DNA of 22,334 nt. Source: an uncultured Clostridia bacterium (lineage in GTDB: Bacteria; Bacillota; Clostridia; RUG12999). The position numbers were made by a program, and so were the translations under genes. Shown piece by piece: positions 14,428 through 22,334 of this stretch (positions are counted from its first letter, which is position 1; each line of letters begins with the position of its first letter). Location of the stretch: positions 1 to 22,334 of the forward strand of contig CATIYX010000161.1 in assembly GCA_949739095.1 (NCBI GenBank). Reading direction: 5' to 3'. A model generated the notes under the pieces. It ran no database searches. It was given only the letters and a program-made list of their open reading frames with translations, and was not told the DNA's origin.

Positions 14428-16326
14428 TTAGTTGTTTGTTCCTGCAACAGTTCCGTTTGCCCCCACAGTACCGTCCGGATGTGCGGGCGTTTGCTCCGGC
14501 ACATGAGTCGGCGTTGGTTTTTCTGTTTCCTCTGGCGTTTTTGCCGGCGGTTCAGTTGGTGTCGGTGTTGCTTTTTGCCCTGTACTGATGGTAAATGAAA
14601 TCTCTGTATTTTCATTTACTTCCGTATCAGCCTCTATCGCCTGTGACAAAACAGTTCCTTTGGGTTTGTCGCTCTCTTCACTACGGATGTTTCCGGTAAA
14701 CAAATTTTTAGATTTCAGTAGCGCTTTTGCCTCTTCTTCTGAGCGTCCGACCAAATTAGGTACTTTCACCTTTGCAATACTGGGACCATTGCTGATATAT
14801 AACGTAATCCGCTCTCCCTTTTGCATTTGACTGCCGCTTGCAGGTGACTGGTCAAAAATCACATCTTTAGGATATTCGTCATTTTTTTCGAAGACCTTTT
14901 TCACGCTCAATCCTTTTTTTGTCAATTCTTCTTCTACTTCGTGATAATCACGGTTTTTATATTCCTCTAGCACTAGTTCCTGTTTTCCCAAACTGATTTT
15001 CACTCTGATTTCAACCGGTTTATTGACGCGTTCACGTTCTTTTGGCGTTTGTTCCATGATTTTTCCTTCGTCATATTCATCGCTGAAATCTTCGCCTTCT
15101 TTGATGAGAATAATATCTTCATTTTCATATTTTTTAGCTGCTTCATCAAATGTCATCCCCAAAAGGCTGGGCACACTTACGGTTTTTCCGTCTCCGCCAA
15201 ATACAAAATAAGACCCTATGCCTGCGCCCAATGCAACAATCACGAGCAAGGTAATCCAAATCGGCATTTTTGACTTCTTTTTCTTTCCAGCATTCTCCAC
15301 TTCCTGCTGCGGCGGAATTGGATTCGCATATCCAGCCGTCTGATAGTAAGGCTGACCAGCTGTGTTCTCCGATGGTATCATGCTGGAAAAATGATTGCCA
15401 TTTATCATTGTATTTTCAGGATTCTGTGCCAGCATTGTTGCGGTCTGTGTGCTGCTCATAAACTGTGTTGCGTCTAAATCTTTTGCCAGTGCAAAAGCAG
15501 GATTGTGTAAAACGGCTTTAAGGTCTGTCTGCATTTCCGCCGCATTCTGATAGCGTTTTTGCGGTTGCTTTTGCAGTGCTTTGAGCGCAATATCATTGAC
15601 CGCTTGTGGAATCGTGTTATTTTGTTCAATGGGTGGCTGCGGTAGCGTTTCAATCTGCATGCGCGCCACTTGAAATGCATTGTCACCCACAAAAGGTAGC
15701 CTTCCCGTCAGCATTTCATATAACACAACGCCAATAGAATATATATCAGATTTAAAATCAATCGCTTTTCCCAGCGCCTGTTCCGGTGAAAAATAGTGCA
15801 CCGAACCTACGACATTTTTACCGCCATTGACCACCGTAGAGGAGGTGACGGCACGCGCAATACCAAAATCTGCAACCTTCACCACCCCCTCCCGCGTAAG
15901 CAAAATGTTATGTGATTTAATATCCCGATGTATAATATTTTTTTTATGTGCGTGGTCAATTGCGCCGCAAATAGCAATAGCAAACTCTGTTGCTTCTCTC
16001 CAATCTAATGCGCCAACATGCTTAATATAATCCTTTAGTGACATTCCATCCACATATTCCATAATGAAATAGTGAATCCCATCTTCCACACCTACATCAT
16101 GGACAGATACAATATTAGGATGAGAAAGTCCCGCTGCTGATTGTGCCTCTATTTTAAACCGTTCCACAAACTCTTTATCGTCACGAAGTTCATCTTTCAA
16201 TACTTTCACTGCTACATATCGGTTCAGCAGCCTATCGCGTGCTTTAAACACATCAGCCATTCCGCCGCTGCCCCGTTTTTCTAGAATCTCATATCGGTTT
16301 GCCAGAATTTTACCAATCATTTCCAT
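14428..16326 (-). CDS. prkC: PASTA-domain eukaryotic-type Ser/Thr protein kinase (PrkC/PknB)
   Basis: The 632-residue membrane kinase senses muropeptide or lipid II outside the cell and phosphorylates proteins inside. The kinase domain covers about 11-275: glycine loop RGSGGMADVF, Lys41 (VAVK), Glu60, catalytic loop HRDIKSHN (133-140, Asp135), DFG (153-155) and GSVHYFSPEQ (174-183). A linker with several Thr/Ser leads to one membrane helix (about 355-377), then three PASTA repeats at about 382-447, 449-514 and 518-583, and a Pro/Thr-rich tail. The catalytic loop has Ser138 where Pro is usual. The ATG at 16326 has AAGGGTGA four bases upstream and follows the phosphatase gene by 16 bases, giving the standard kinase-phosphatase pair. 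Confidence 0.96.
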   Translation of the reverse strand: MEMIGKILANRYEILEKRGSGGMADVFKARDRLLNRYVAVKVLKDELRDDKEFVERFKIEAQSAAGLSHPNIVSVHDVGVEDGIHYFIMEYVDGMSLKDYIKHVGALDWREATEFAIAICGAIDHAHKKNIIHRDIKSHNILLTREGVVKVADFGIARAVTSSTVVNGGKNVVGSVHYFSPEQALGKAIDFKSDIYSIGVVLYEMLTGRLPFVGDNAFQVARMQIETLPQPPIEQNNTIPQAVNDIALKALQKQPQKRYQNAAEMQTDLKAVLHNPAFALAKDLDATQFMSSTQTATMLAQNPENTMINGNHFSSMIPSENTAGQPYYQTAGYANPIPPQQEVENAGKKKKSKMPIWITLLVIVALGAGIGSYFVFGGDGKTVSVPSLLGMTFDEAAKKYENEDIILIKEGEDFSDEYDEGKIMEQTPKERERVNKPVEIRVKISLGKQELVLEEYKNRDYHEVEEELTKKGLSVKKVFEKNDEYPKDVIFDQSPASGSQMQKGERITLYISNGPSIAKVKVPNLVGRSEEEAKALLKSKNLFTGNIRSEESDKPKGTVLSQAIEADTEVNENTEISFTISTGQKATPTPTEPPAKTPEETEKPTPTHVPEQTPAHPDGTVGANGTVAGTNN

Positions 16327-16342
16327 GATTCACCCTTCCCTC

Positions 16343-17050
16343 TCATTCGGATTTTTGCAAAACTATGACCGTTATATCATCCGTACTACCACAACGCTTC
16401 GCTTCTTCACACATAAATTGCACACTCTCTTCAAGTGGTTTTGTTATCAATGTTTCTTTAATGACCGATTCCGGTACCACATTGGAAAATCCATCAGAAC
16501 AAAGCAACAGACTGTCGCCCGCCTGTAGTGAAATTTCTGTAAAATCAGGTTTGATGCGATCTTCCACGCCCAATGCCATAGTAATAATATTTTTCATAGG
16601 ATGAAACTGCGCTTGTTCTGCCGTAATTTCTCCATGACTAATTAACTCTTCCACCAGTGAATGGTCTTTTGTCAAACGCGTTAACTCACCATTATGCAAC
16701 AAATAGGCACGGCTGTCCCCTACGTGGGCAATATATCCCTTATTGTTTCGTATCATGCACAGGACAATAGTAGTACCCATACCAGCATATGCATCTTCCG
16801 ACATTCCCTTGCGCCATATTTCATGGTTTGCAACATCAATTGCACGACGGATTGCCTCCGGTCCGTCTCCTTTGCAACCATCCAAAATTAGCTCAATTGC
16901 CATTTTGCTGGCAGTATCGCCGGCGCGGTGTCCGCCCATACCATCTGCTACTATCACTAAACCGCTGCTTTCTTCTAACGCAACCACATAGCTGTCTTGG
17001 TTTGTTCCATGCCGCTCGCCTTGTAGCGAATAGCCTTGTGCTTTTAGCAT
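16343..17050 (-). CDS. prpC: PP2C-family Ser/Thr phosphatase (PrpC/Stp)
   Basis: The 235-residue PPM-family metal-dependent phosphatase is the expected antagonist of the adjacent PASTA kinase. Metal-binding and family motifs are in order: TNQDS (16-20, Asp19), VADGMGGHRAGDTAS (34-48, Asp36), HVGDSRAYL (109-117), CSDGFSN (184-190, Asp186) and STDDITVIV (222-230, Asp224/225). It is soluble with no signal peptide. The frame has three possible starts at 17062 (GTG), 17059 (ATG) and 17050 (ATG). Only the last is a good distance, about eight bases, from the AAAGGTGA site, so I chose it. The 17059 start would share one base with the rlmN stop and remains possible. Confidence 0.92.
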   Translation of the reverse strand: MLKAQGYSLQGERHGTNQDSYVVALEESSGLVIVADGMGGHRAGDTASKMAIELILDGCKGDGPEAIRRAIDVANHEIWRKGMSEDAYAGMGTTIVLCMIRNNKGYIAHVGDSRAYLLHNGELTRLTKDHSLVEELISHGEITAEQAQFHPMKNIITMALGVEDRIKPDFTEISLQAGDSLLLCSDGFSNVVPESVIKETLITKPLEESVQFMCEEAKRCGSTDDITVIVLQKSE

Positions 17051-17058
17051 CTGTTTCA

Positions 17059-18090
17059 TCACCTTTCTCTTATGAACTTTCTGCGCAACTGTCCGCAGGA
17101 TGCACTGATATCGCTTCCAAGTTCACGGCGGACAGTAGTATTAATATGGTGTTGTTGTAAATATTTTTGAAATCGCTCCACAGTCTCTGGGTCGCTGCGA
17201 TGCAGTCCGTTTTCTTCCACATGGTTTACCGGGATTAAATTGACATGACAGAGCATTCCATGCAGCTTTTGCGCTAACATCTTTGCACACCAGTCATAAT
17301 CATTCACACCGCGAATCATGGTATATTCAAAACTGATTCTGCGCCCTGTTTTATTGATATATGTGCGGCATGCCTCCAAAAGTATTTTCATAGGATACTT
17401 ATGATTGACTGGCATGAGTTCATTCCGCAATTTATCATTAGGTGCATGTAGCGATATAAGCAATGTAATCGGAAGATTTTCTTCTGCCAGTGCTACTATT
17501 TTGTCTACGATGCCGCAAGTAGAAATCGAAATATGCCGCAAACCGAGATTACGTCCGGCTGGATGGGAAATGTTTTTTAAAAAAGTGAGTACCTGTTCGT
17601 AATTATCAAACGGTTCCCCAATTCCCATCAGTACGACATTGGAGATTCGCTCGCCCAGATCTTTTTCAGCGAATAAAACCTGGTCCAACAATTCTCCTGC
17701 TGTGAGGTCGCGTATTTTCCCGCCCAATGTTGAAGCACAAAATTTACACCCCATTCGGCAGCCTACCTGAGTTGAAATACAAATACTGCGTCCATGATGA
17801 TACTGCATAACAACACTTTCAATACACTGTCCATCCTGCAATTCCCAAATATATTTTACTGTTCCATCTTTGGAATCATAACGCGCAGCGCGTTCCAACT
17901 TGGAAATCACCGCTGTCTCCGTTAATTTTTCACGCAGAGATTTCGGAATATTTGTCATTTCATCATAGGTGGATATACCGCTGCCAAGCCAGGAAAAGAC
18001 CTGTTTTGCACGGTAGAAAGGTTCCCCTAATTCTTTGAAAAATTGTTCCAGTGCCTCATAGCGCAAACTTTTTAAATCTATCATCTGCAT
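17059..18090 (-). CDS. rlmN: Dual-specificity RNA methyltransferase RlmN
   Basis: The 343-residue radical SAM enzyme methylates C2 of A2503 in 23S rRNA and A37 in some tRNAs. The iron-sulfur cluster motif is Cys111-x3-Cys115-x2-Cys118 (GCRMGCKFC). VLMGIGEPFDN carries the SAM-binding glycine motif. The C-terminal SCGQL supplies Cys332, the residue that forms the transient covalent RNA adduct. The N-terminal helical domain covers about residues 1-90. The ATG at 18090 follows AAGGGGC by four bases; an ATG two codons later is an alternative. It starts eight bases after the rsmB stop, and its stop reaches the phosphatase start region, so the genes are tightly linked. Confidence 0.95.
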   Translation of the reverse strand: MQMIDLKSLRYEALEQFFKELGEPFYRAKQVFSWLGSGISTYDEMTNIPKSLREKLTETAVISKLERAARYDSKDGTVKYIWELQDGQCIESVVMQYHHGRSICISTQVGCRMGCKFCASTLGGKIRDLTAGELLDQVLFAEKDLGERISNVVLMGIGEPFDNYEQVLTFLKNISHPAGRNLGLRHISISTCGIVDKIVALAEENLPITLLISLHAPNDKLRNELMPVNHKYPMKILLEACRTYINKTGRRISFEYTMIRGVNDYDWCAKMLAQKLHGMLCHVNLIPVNHVEENGLHRSDPETVERFQKYLQQHHINTTVRRELGSDISASCGQLRRKFIRER

Positions 18091-18098
18091 TTTGCCCC

Positions 18099-19436
18099 TT
18101 ATGATTCCTTTATTCGTTTCATTTTCGCAATATAAAATCCATCACAGCCCAGTTCCCCCGGCAAAATTTGCAAGCTGCCCCGCGCTGCCGCCGGTTTCCA
18201 TTCCTCCGGCACCAGACTGCTGAACTCTACTGCTTCAAACTGAGGATGCTCCCGCAAAAAACGGTAAAAAATATCATTATTCTCTTCATTCGTCAGCGTA
18301 CAGGTGGAATACACCAATTCGCCGCCCAACTTCACATAGCATGACGCCGTTTGTAAAATTTGATACTGCAGCATACTTAATTGCTGAATATCCGTCAGAG
18401 TTTTTGTCCATTTTATCTCTGGCTTTCGTCTGATAATTCCAAGCCCGGAACAGGGTGCGTCAACCAAAACACAATCTGCCTGTCCTCTCCACGCAGCAAC
18501 CTCCACCGCAGCATCCTGCTGCTTCGTCTCAATGATTGTGATACCAAGCCGCTGTGCTGCTTGCTGCACCAATTTGAGTTTATGTGGATAAATATCGCAG
18601 GCAACAATTTTACCATGGTTTTGCATTTGTTCTGCTAAATAAGTTGTTTTACCGCCCGGCGCACTGCATACATCAATAACAGTTTGACCTGATTTCGGGT
18701 CTAAAATGCGTGCCGCCAGCATGGAACTGATGTCCTGTGGAGTAAAATATCCTTTTTGAAACGAGGAATTTCGTTCATAATCAATTCCCTGCTCCAGTAT
18801 CAAAGCGTCCTCCAGCACCCTACTCATATGACTTTCTATGTTTTCCTGCTGAAGCCGTTGCTGCAATGTTTCCGGTGATAGTTTCGTTCGGTTTACCCGA
18901 ATACTTGCCATTGGTACAAGATTTCCCTGCTGCAAAATCCATTCGGTTTTTTCTTTATATTTATCGCGTATCAGTTTCACAAGCCACTGCGGATAAGAAT
19001 AGTATGTACTCATATAATGCAGGGTTGCTTTTGGATATTCGACAGACTCCCGCCCACGCAAATAGGCACGTAAAACACCATTGATAAATCCACTCAAAGA
19101 GCTCAGTCCATTTTGTTTAGCTAGTTCTACACTTTCGTTTACTAATGCATAATCAGGAATGCGGTCCATGCATTCCGACTGATATACTGCAAGCCGCAAA
19201 ATGTTTAAAATCACTGGCTTCATGCGGGAAGGTTTTACACTGGAAAACTGCGATATGATATAGTCCAGACGCAAACGCTGCTGCACTACACCATAGACCA
19301 GACGAACCAACAAATGTTTATCTTTTTCCTGCATAGGCTGCTGCCGCAAATATTCCTGCAGCAGCAGATTAGAATATGCGCCGTCCTGTTCAATTTTACA
19401 ACAAAGCTGCAAGGCAGCCATTCTAGGCGTTTGCAT
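18099..19436 (-). CDS. rsmB: 16S rRNA (cytosine-967-C5) methyltransferase RsmB
   Basis: The 445-residue enzyme methylates C967 of 16S rRNA. A NusB-like RNA-binding domain covers about residues 1-130 and a Rossmann methyltransferase domain follows. The SAM-binding motif VCSAPGGKT is at 256-264. The two catalytic cysteines are Cys329 in DAPCSG (nucleophile helper motif IV/VI region) and Cys379 in STCT. The ATG at 19436 has AAAGGAG about seven bases upstream. It follows fmt after an 89-base gap, the largest gap in this run, which contains two hairpins. Confidence 0.95.
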   Translation of the reverse strand: MQTPRMAALQLCCKIEQDGAYSNLLLQEYLRQQPMQEKDKHLLVRLVYGVVQQRLRLDYIISQFSSVKPSRMKPVILNILRLAVYQSECMDRIPDYALVNESVELAKQNGLSSLSGFINGVLRAYLRGRESVEYPKATLHYMSTYYSYPQWLVKLIRDKYKEKTEWILQQGNLVPMASIRVNRTKLSPETLQQRLQQENIESHMSRVLEDALILEQGIDYERNSSFQKGYFTPQDISSMLAARILDPKSGQTVIDVCSAPGGKTTYLAEQMQNHGKIVACDIYPHKLKLVQQAAQRLGITIIETKQQDAAVEVAAWRGQADCVLVDAPCSGLGIIRRKPEIKWTKTLTDIQQLSMLQYQILQTASCYVKLGGELVYSTCTLTNEENNDIFYRFLREHPQFEAVEFSSLVPEEWKPAAARGSLQILPGELGCDGFYIAKMKRIKES

Positions 19437-19453
19437 AGCTGTTCTCCTTTATT

Positions 19454-19476
19454 TTACCTTGCAGTCTACAAGGTAA
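19454..19476 (-). promoter_or_regulatory. Hairpin just upstream of the rsmB ribosome site
   Basis: TTACCTTG (19454-19461) and CAAGGTAA (19469-19476) form a perfect eight-base stem with a seven-base loop. On the minus strand it ends eight bases before the AAAGGAG site of rsmB and is not followed by a T-run. It may affect rsmB translation or simply stabilise the transcript end. Confidence 0.4.
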
Positions 19477-19499
19477 TCTTTAAACATCAAATCTATTCA

Positions 19500-19520
19500 A
19501 AATGAGGAAGGTACTCATTT
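19500..19520 (-). promoter_or_regulatory. Small hairpin after the fmt stop codon
   Basis: AAATGAG (19500-19506) and CTCATTT (19514-19520) form a seven-base stem with a seven-base loop five bases after the fmt stop. The minus-strand sequence continues TGAATAG, so it is at most a weak terminator. Its loop contains TACCTT (minus strand), complementary to the AAGGTA in the 3' arm of the next hairpin. Confidence 0.35.
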
Positions 19521-19525
19521 GCCGC

Positions 19526-20443
19526 CTACAACACAATTGAAACAGTATTTCCGCGGATGAAGTCAACAATATCCATTTTCCGTTTACCTTGTAACTGTAC
19601 TTCTTTGAGACTAATGCAACTATCTCCTGTTTTCACTATTAATGATGTAGGATTTTCAATCACCGTACCCGGCGGCAAATCGGAAGGGATTTGCTCTTTT
19701 TCTGCACTGTATATTTTCAGTATCCCCTTATTCGTAGAGGTATATGCGACGGGCCATGGATTCAACCCACGAATTAAATTGATAATTTCTTCGGAAGTTT
19801 TTGTCCAGTCGATTTTTCCCATTTCTTTTTTTAACATTGGTGCAAACGATACTTTCATAGTATCCTGTGGAATAGGTTGCAATTCACCGGCTTCCAGCTT
19901 TTCAATGGTTTCCAGCAATAAGTCTGCTCCCATTTCCGCCAATCGGTCATATACATCACCCGCAATTTCTGCTTCGCCAATCGGTGTTTCCTTGGTGAGC
20001 AAAATATCGCCCGCATCCATTTCTTCCGCCATATACATAGTTGTTACACCTGTTTTGGTTTCTCCATTGATAACTGCCCAGTGTACCGGCGCACTGCCGC
20101 GATATTTTGGCAACAAGGAACCATGCACATTAATACAACCATAACGAGGATAATCCAGAATTGCTTTCGGCAGCATTTTCCCATAGGCAACAACGGCAAT
20201 GAGGTCTGGCTCCAGCGCCTCTATGCAATTTTTAACCATATCCAGTTTCAAAGATTCCGGCTGAAACACCGGAATTCCCTGTTCGTCCGCAAATTCTTTT
20301 ACCGGTGGTTTTTGCAGCTTTTGATTCCTGCCGACAGGCTTATCAGGCTGGCAAAACACAGCACAAATTTCATGCGTGCTTTCCGCCAGCTTTTTTAGAC
20401 TATGCAGCGCAAAATCAGGCGTTCCCATAAATACAATTTTCAT
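19526..20443 (-). CDS. fmt: Methionyl-tRNA formyltransferase
   Basis: The 305-residue enzyme formylates initiator Met-tRNA using 10-formyltetrahydrofolate. It starts MKIVFMGTPDFAL, the standard opening. Catalytic residues are visible as Asn105 and His107 in INVHGSLLPKYRG, the formyl-folate motif, with Asp143 in EEMDAGDIL. The C-terminal OB-like tRNA-binding domain follows from about residue 205. An ATG 30 bases upstream lacks a ribosome site; the ATG at 20443 has AGGAGG 11 bases before it. It lies 69 bases after def, the usual pairing, since deformylase removes the formyl group that Fmt adds. Confidence 0.96.
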   Translation of the reverse strand: MKIVFMGTPDFALHSLKKLAESTHEICAVFCQPDKPVGRNQKLQKPPVKEFADEQGIPVFQPESLKLDMVKNCIEALEPDLIAVVAYGKMLPKAILDYPRYGCINVHGSLLPKYRGSAPVHWAVINGETKTGVTTMYMAEEMDAGDILLTKETPIGEAEIAGDVYDRLAEMGADLLLETIEKLEAGELQPIPQDTMKVSFAPMLKKEMGKIDWTKTSEEIINLIRGLNPWPVAYTSTNKGILKIYSAEKEQIPSDLPPGTVIENPTSLIVKTGDSCISLKEVQLQGKRKMDIVDFIRGNTVSIVL

Positions 20444-20512
20444 GTTTGCTTTTTCCTCCTGGATATCACCCATCTTAGATTGGTTTCTAAAAATGGAAGA
20501 ATCCTATATCCA

Positions 20513-20953
20513 TTATTTTTCAATTAAATCTATAAATAACTTTCCATCCAAATGGTCAATCTCATGACAAAATGCACGTGCCAAAAGTTCGGTCCCCTCC
20601 AAAGTAAATGGTTTACCATGCCGGTCAAACGCACGAACTTTTACTTTATAAGGACGCTTGATATCAACAAACTTTTCAGGTATACTCAAGCAGCCCTCTG
20701 GACCATTTTGCATTCCGGAGGTCTCCAATATCACCGGATTCACCAATTCAATCAAGCCTTGTCCTGTATCAATCGTAATGACACGTTTAAGAATACCAAT
20801 TTGAACAGCTGCTAATCCTGCACCGTTCTGTTTATACATAGTTTCCGCCATGTCATCAAGCAATTGGTGCAACCGTTTGTCAAATTTATCTACTTCGCGA
20901 CTTCTTTTCCGCAAAATGTCATCTCCAAGCAACACAATATTGCGAATTGCCAT
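20513..20953 (-). CDS. def: Peptide deformylase
   Basis: The 146-residue metalloenzyme removes the formyl group from nascent protein N-termini. The three family motifs are complete: GAGLAAVQ (44-51), EGCLS (86-90, metal ligand Cys88) and HEIDH (130-134, two His ligands and catalytic Glu131). The short length without a C-terminal extension fits the type 1-like clostridial enzymes. An upstream in-frame ATG at 21028 would overlap priA and lacks a ribosome site; the ATG at 20953 follows AAAGGATGG by nine bases. It lies 28 bases after priA and upstream of fmt. Confidence 0.96.
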   Translation of the reverse strand: MAIRNIVLLGDDILRKRSREVDKFDKRLHQLLDDMAETMYKQNGAGLAAVQIGILKRVITIDTGQGLIELVNPVILETSGMQNGPEGCLSIPEKFVDIKRPYKVKVRAFDRHGKPFTLEGTELLARAFCHEIDHLDGKLFIDLIEK

Positions 20954-20981
20954 ACTCTTATTCCATCCTTTCTTCTGCGAT

Positions 20982-22334
20982 TTAAAAAATATGGTTAGGG
21001 TTTGTATCAATACCAAGTGTAAAATCATTCTTCAACGATAGATGGTAATAGTACATTTTTTCTAATGTCGGGATAATATCTTTAACCTGATTCGTTTTTA
21101 TCAAAAGACCATAACGGTACCGATTTTTCACTTTTAATATGCCGGCAGGACCCGGTCCCAGAAGTTCTGTCTTTCTGTTTTCACTGTGTAATTCCGCCTT
21201 CAACCGACGTGCTAAATCTGCCATATAACACTGCGTCCTCTTCTGCTCTTCACCACTAACGATGATATATACCATTTCCGAAAAAGGTGGATAACGTAAA
21301 AATTGCCGCAAACGAATCTCATTTTGATAAAATCCCAAATAGTCATGACGAGCGGCAAATAATAACGTTTTATCGGTCGGCATATAGGTTTGAATCACCG
21401 CCCGGCCGGCGATATCTCCACGCCCGGCCCGCCCGCATACCTGTGCAAGCAACGCAAAAGCACGCTCCGAGGCTCTAAAATCATTAATGTTCAGCATGGT
21501 GTCTGCTGCAATAACACCTACCAACGTCACATTTGGAAAATCCAATCCTTTTGCCACCATTTGAGTCCCCAGCAAAATGTCAATTTCTTTTCGTTCTACA
21601 GCATTCAGGATTTTCTCATGTGCTGCTTTGCGACTGGTAGTATCACCATCCATGCGGCAGATACGTGCCGCCGGAAAAAGTTCCCGAAGTTGCTGTTCCA
21701 CTTTCTGCGTTCCGGTCCCGAACTGCTTCACATGTTTGCTGCCGCATTCGGGACAAATAGTTATATTGTTTTGTGTATAGCCACAATAGTGGCATATCAA
21801 CTGATTTTCTTTAAAATGATAGGTCAAAGTAATGCTACAATGTGGACATTTTACTGCATATCCACAGCTTCGGCAAGAAACAAATGTGGAATGTCCCCGC
21901 CGGTTCATGAGCAGAATGGTTTGCTGTCCATTCTTTAAATTTTTCTCAATTTCCCGCTGCAACACACCGCTGACCACACTGCGGTTTCCACGCTGTAATT
22001 CCTGTGCTAAATCTACAATTTGCACATCCGGAAGCAATTGGTTGTTATATCGCTTTGTCAATTCCAGCAGCCTATATTCGCCCTGCCGTGCCCTGTAAAA
22101 ACTTTCTACGCTTGGTGTTGCCGAGGCGTACACCACAGTCGCACCATACTGCATTGCGCGGTATTTTGCAATTTCCCGCGCATGATAACGCGGATTGGAT
22201 TCTGATTTATAAGAAGTTTCATGCTCCTCATCCAAAATCAACAGTCCGATATCGTCAAACGGAGCAAAGATAGCACTGCGCGCTCCAATCACTACAGATA
22301 CACGCCCCTCGCGGATACGCCGCCATTCGTCATA
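20982..22334 (-). CDS. priA: Primosomal protein N' (PriA helicase), C-terminal part, 5' end outside window
   Basis: The 450 visible residues cover the later helicase motifs and C-terminus of PriA, which reloads the replicative helicase at stalled forks. The frame stays open to base 22334, so the N-terminal DNA-binding part and Walker A motif lie beyond the window; the GTG at 22292 is internal, inside VSVVIGARSAIF. DEEH (Walker B) is at about 22232-22221. The eight zinc-binding cysteines occur as CRSCGY, CPHC, CHYCGY and CPECG between about 21890 and 21735. GTGTQKVEQQL and QVCGRAGRG (motif VI) follow. The C-terminus ends with a normal stop at 20982. It heads the visible run, 28 bases before def. 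Confidence 0.96.
   Translation of the reverse strand, partial: YDEWRRIREGRVSVVIGARSAIFAPFDDIGLLILDEEHETSYKSESNPRYHAREIAKYRAMQYGATVVYASATPSVESFYRARQGEYRLLELTKRYNNQLLPDVQIVDLAQELQRGNRSVVSGVLQREIEKNLKNGQQTILLMNRRGHSTFVSCRSCGYAVKCPHCSITLTYHFKENQLICHYCGYTQNNITICPECGSKHVKQFGTGTQKVEQQLRELFPAARICRMDGDTTSRKAAHEKILNAVERKEIDILLGTQMVAKGLDFPNVTLVGVIAADTMLNINDFRASERAFALLAQVCGRAGRGDIAGRAVIQTYMPTDKTLLFAARHDYLGFYQNEIRLRQFLRYPPFSEMVYIIVSGEEQKRTQCYMADLARRLKAELHSENRKTELLGPGPAGILKVKNRYRYGLLIKTNQVKDIIPTLEKMYYYHLSLKNDFTLGIDTNPNHIF

Noticed and set aside
14406..14615. A 70-residue N-terminal extension of RsgA rich in Lys, Arg and Gln.
   Set aside because: It is read out of frame through the end of the kinase gene, has no ribosome site, and homologues start at the MILTGTIVKA position, which has a good AAAGGTGA site.
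16789..17160. A 123-residue plus-strand open frame spanning the phosphatase-rlmN junction.
   Set aside because: It is antisense to two recognised genes and has no start signal.
19557..20144. A 195-residue plus-strand open frame opposite fmt.
   Set aside because: It lies entirely antisense to a well-supported fmt gene, has no ribosome site of note and resembles no family.
20954..21028. An upstream start for peptide deformylase adding 25 residues.
   Set aside because: It would overlap the end of priA without a ribosome site; homologues begin at MAIRNIVLLGDD with AAAGGATGG upstream.
21390..21938. A 182-residue plus-strand open frame opposite priA.
   Set aside because: It is an antisense shadow of the conserved zinc-binding and helicase region of priA; its cysteine-rich look is a by-product of the opposite strand.

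Overview
The window is ordinary chromosomal DNA of an AT-rich, low-GC Gram-positive bacterium. A clostridial host is likely: the genes look like Bacillota housekeeping genes, the ribosome sites are purine-rich, two lipoproteins have Gram-positive style signals, and the run priA-def-fmt-rsmB-rlmN-PP2C-PASTA kinase-rsgA-rpe-thiN is a classic Bacillota/Clostridia gene order. The family cannot be fixed from the sequence alone. No phage, insertion sequence, CRISPR array, tRNA or rRNA was seen, and no gene-free stretch exceeds about 170 bases.

Region 1 (1-4787, plus strand). The window opens inside mfd (transcription-repair coupling factor). A PpiC/parvulin-type foldase lipoprotein follows, with its own sigma-A-like promoter at the mfd stop and a terminator after it. 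Next comes a two-gene fructoside module: a GH32 beta-fructosidase and a PfkB-family fructokinase with a TTG start. No transporter or regulator lies beside them. A bidirectional terminator at about 4837-4873 separates this block from the minus-strand block.

Region 2 (4910-9194, minus strand). In transcription order this holds the M16 peptidase-like pair ymfF and ymfH (ATGA overlap), a small unknown lipoprotein, and a XerC/D-type tyrosine recombinase. Two perfect inverted repeats lie here, one upstream of the lipoprotein (19-bp arms) and one upstream of the recombinase (14-bp arms). They share a TAATnnGACAA half-site, and each overlaps a plausible promoter. This is the most intriguing regulatory signal in the window.

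Region 3 (9271-22334, minus strand). This is one long, tightly packed run: priA (5' end outside the window), def, fmt, rsmB, rlmN, a PP2C phosphatase, a PASTA Ser/Thr kinase, rsgA, rpe, thiN, a DUF5711-like anchored protein, a CvpA-like membrane protein and a DUF624/YesL-like membrane protein. Many junctions are 4-base start/stop overlaps or gaps under 25 bases. The run joins replication restart, N-formylmethionine metabolism, ribosome maturation, envelope-sensing phosphorylation and central cofactors, and ends in three uncharacterised envelope proteins. The widest internal gap (fmt-rsmB, 89 bases) contains two hairpins with cross-complementary segments.

I see no clearly new multi-gene system. 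The best leads are the paired operators, the altered Walker B motif of Mfd (DGEQ where DEEQ is expected) and the envelope-protein extension of the kinase operon.
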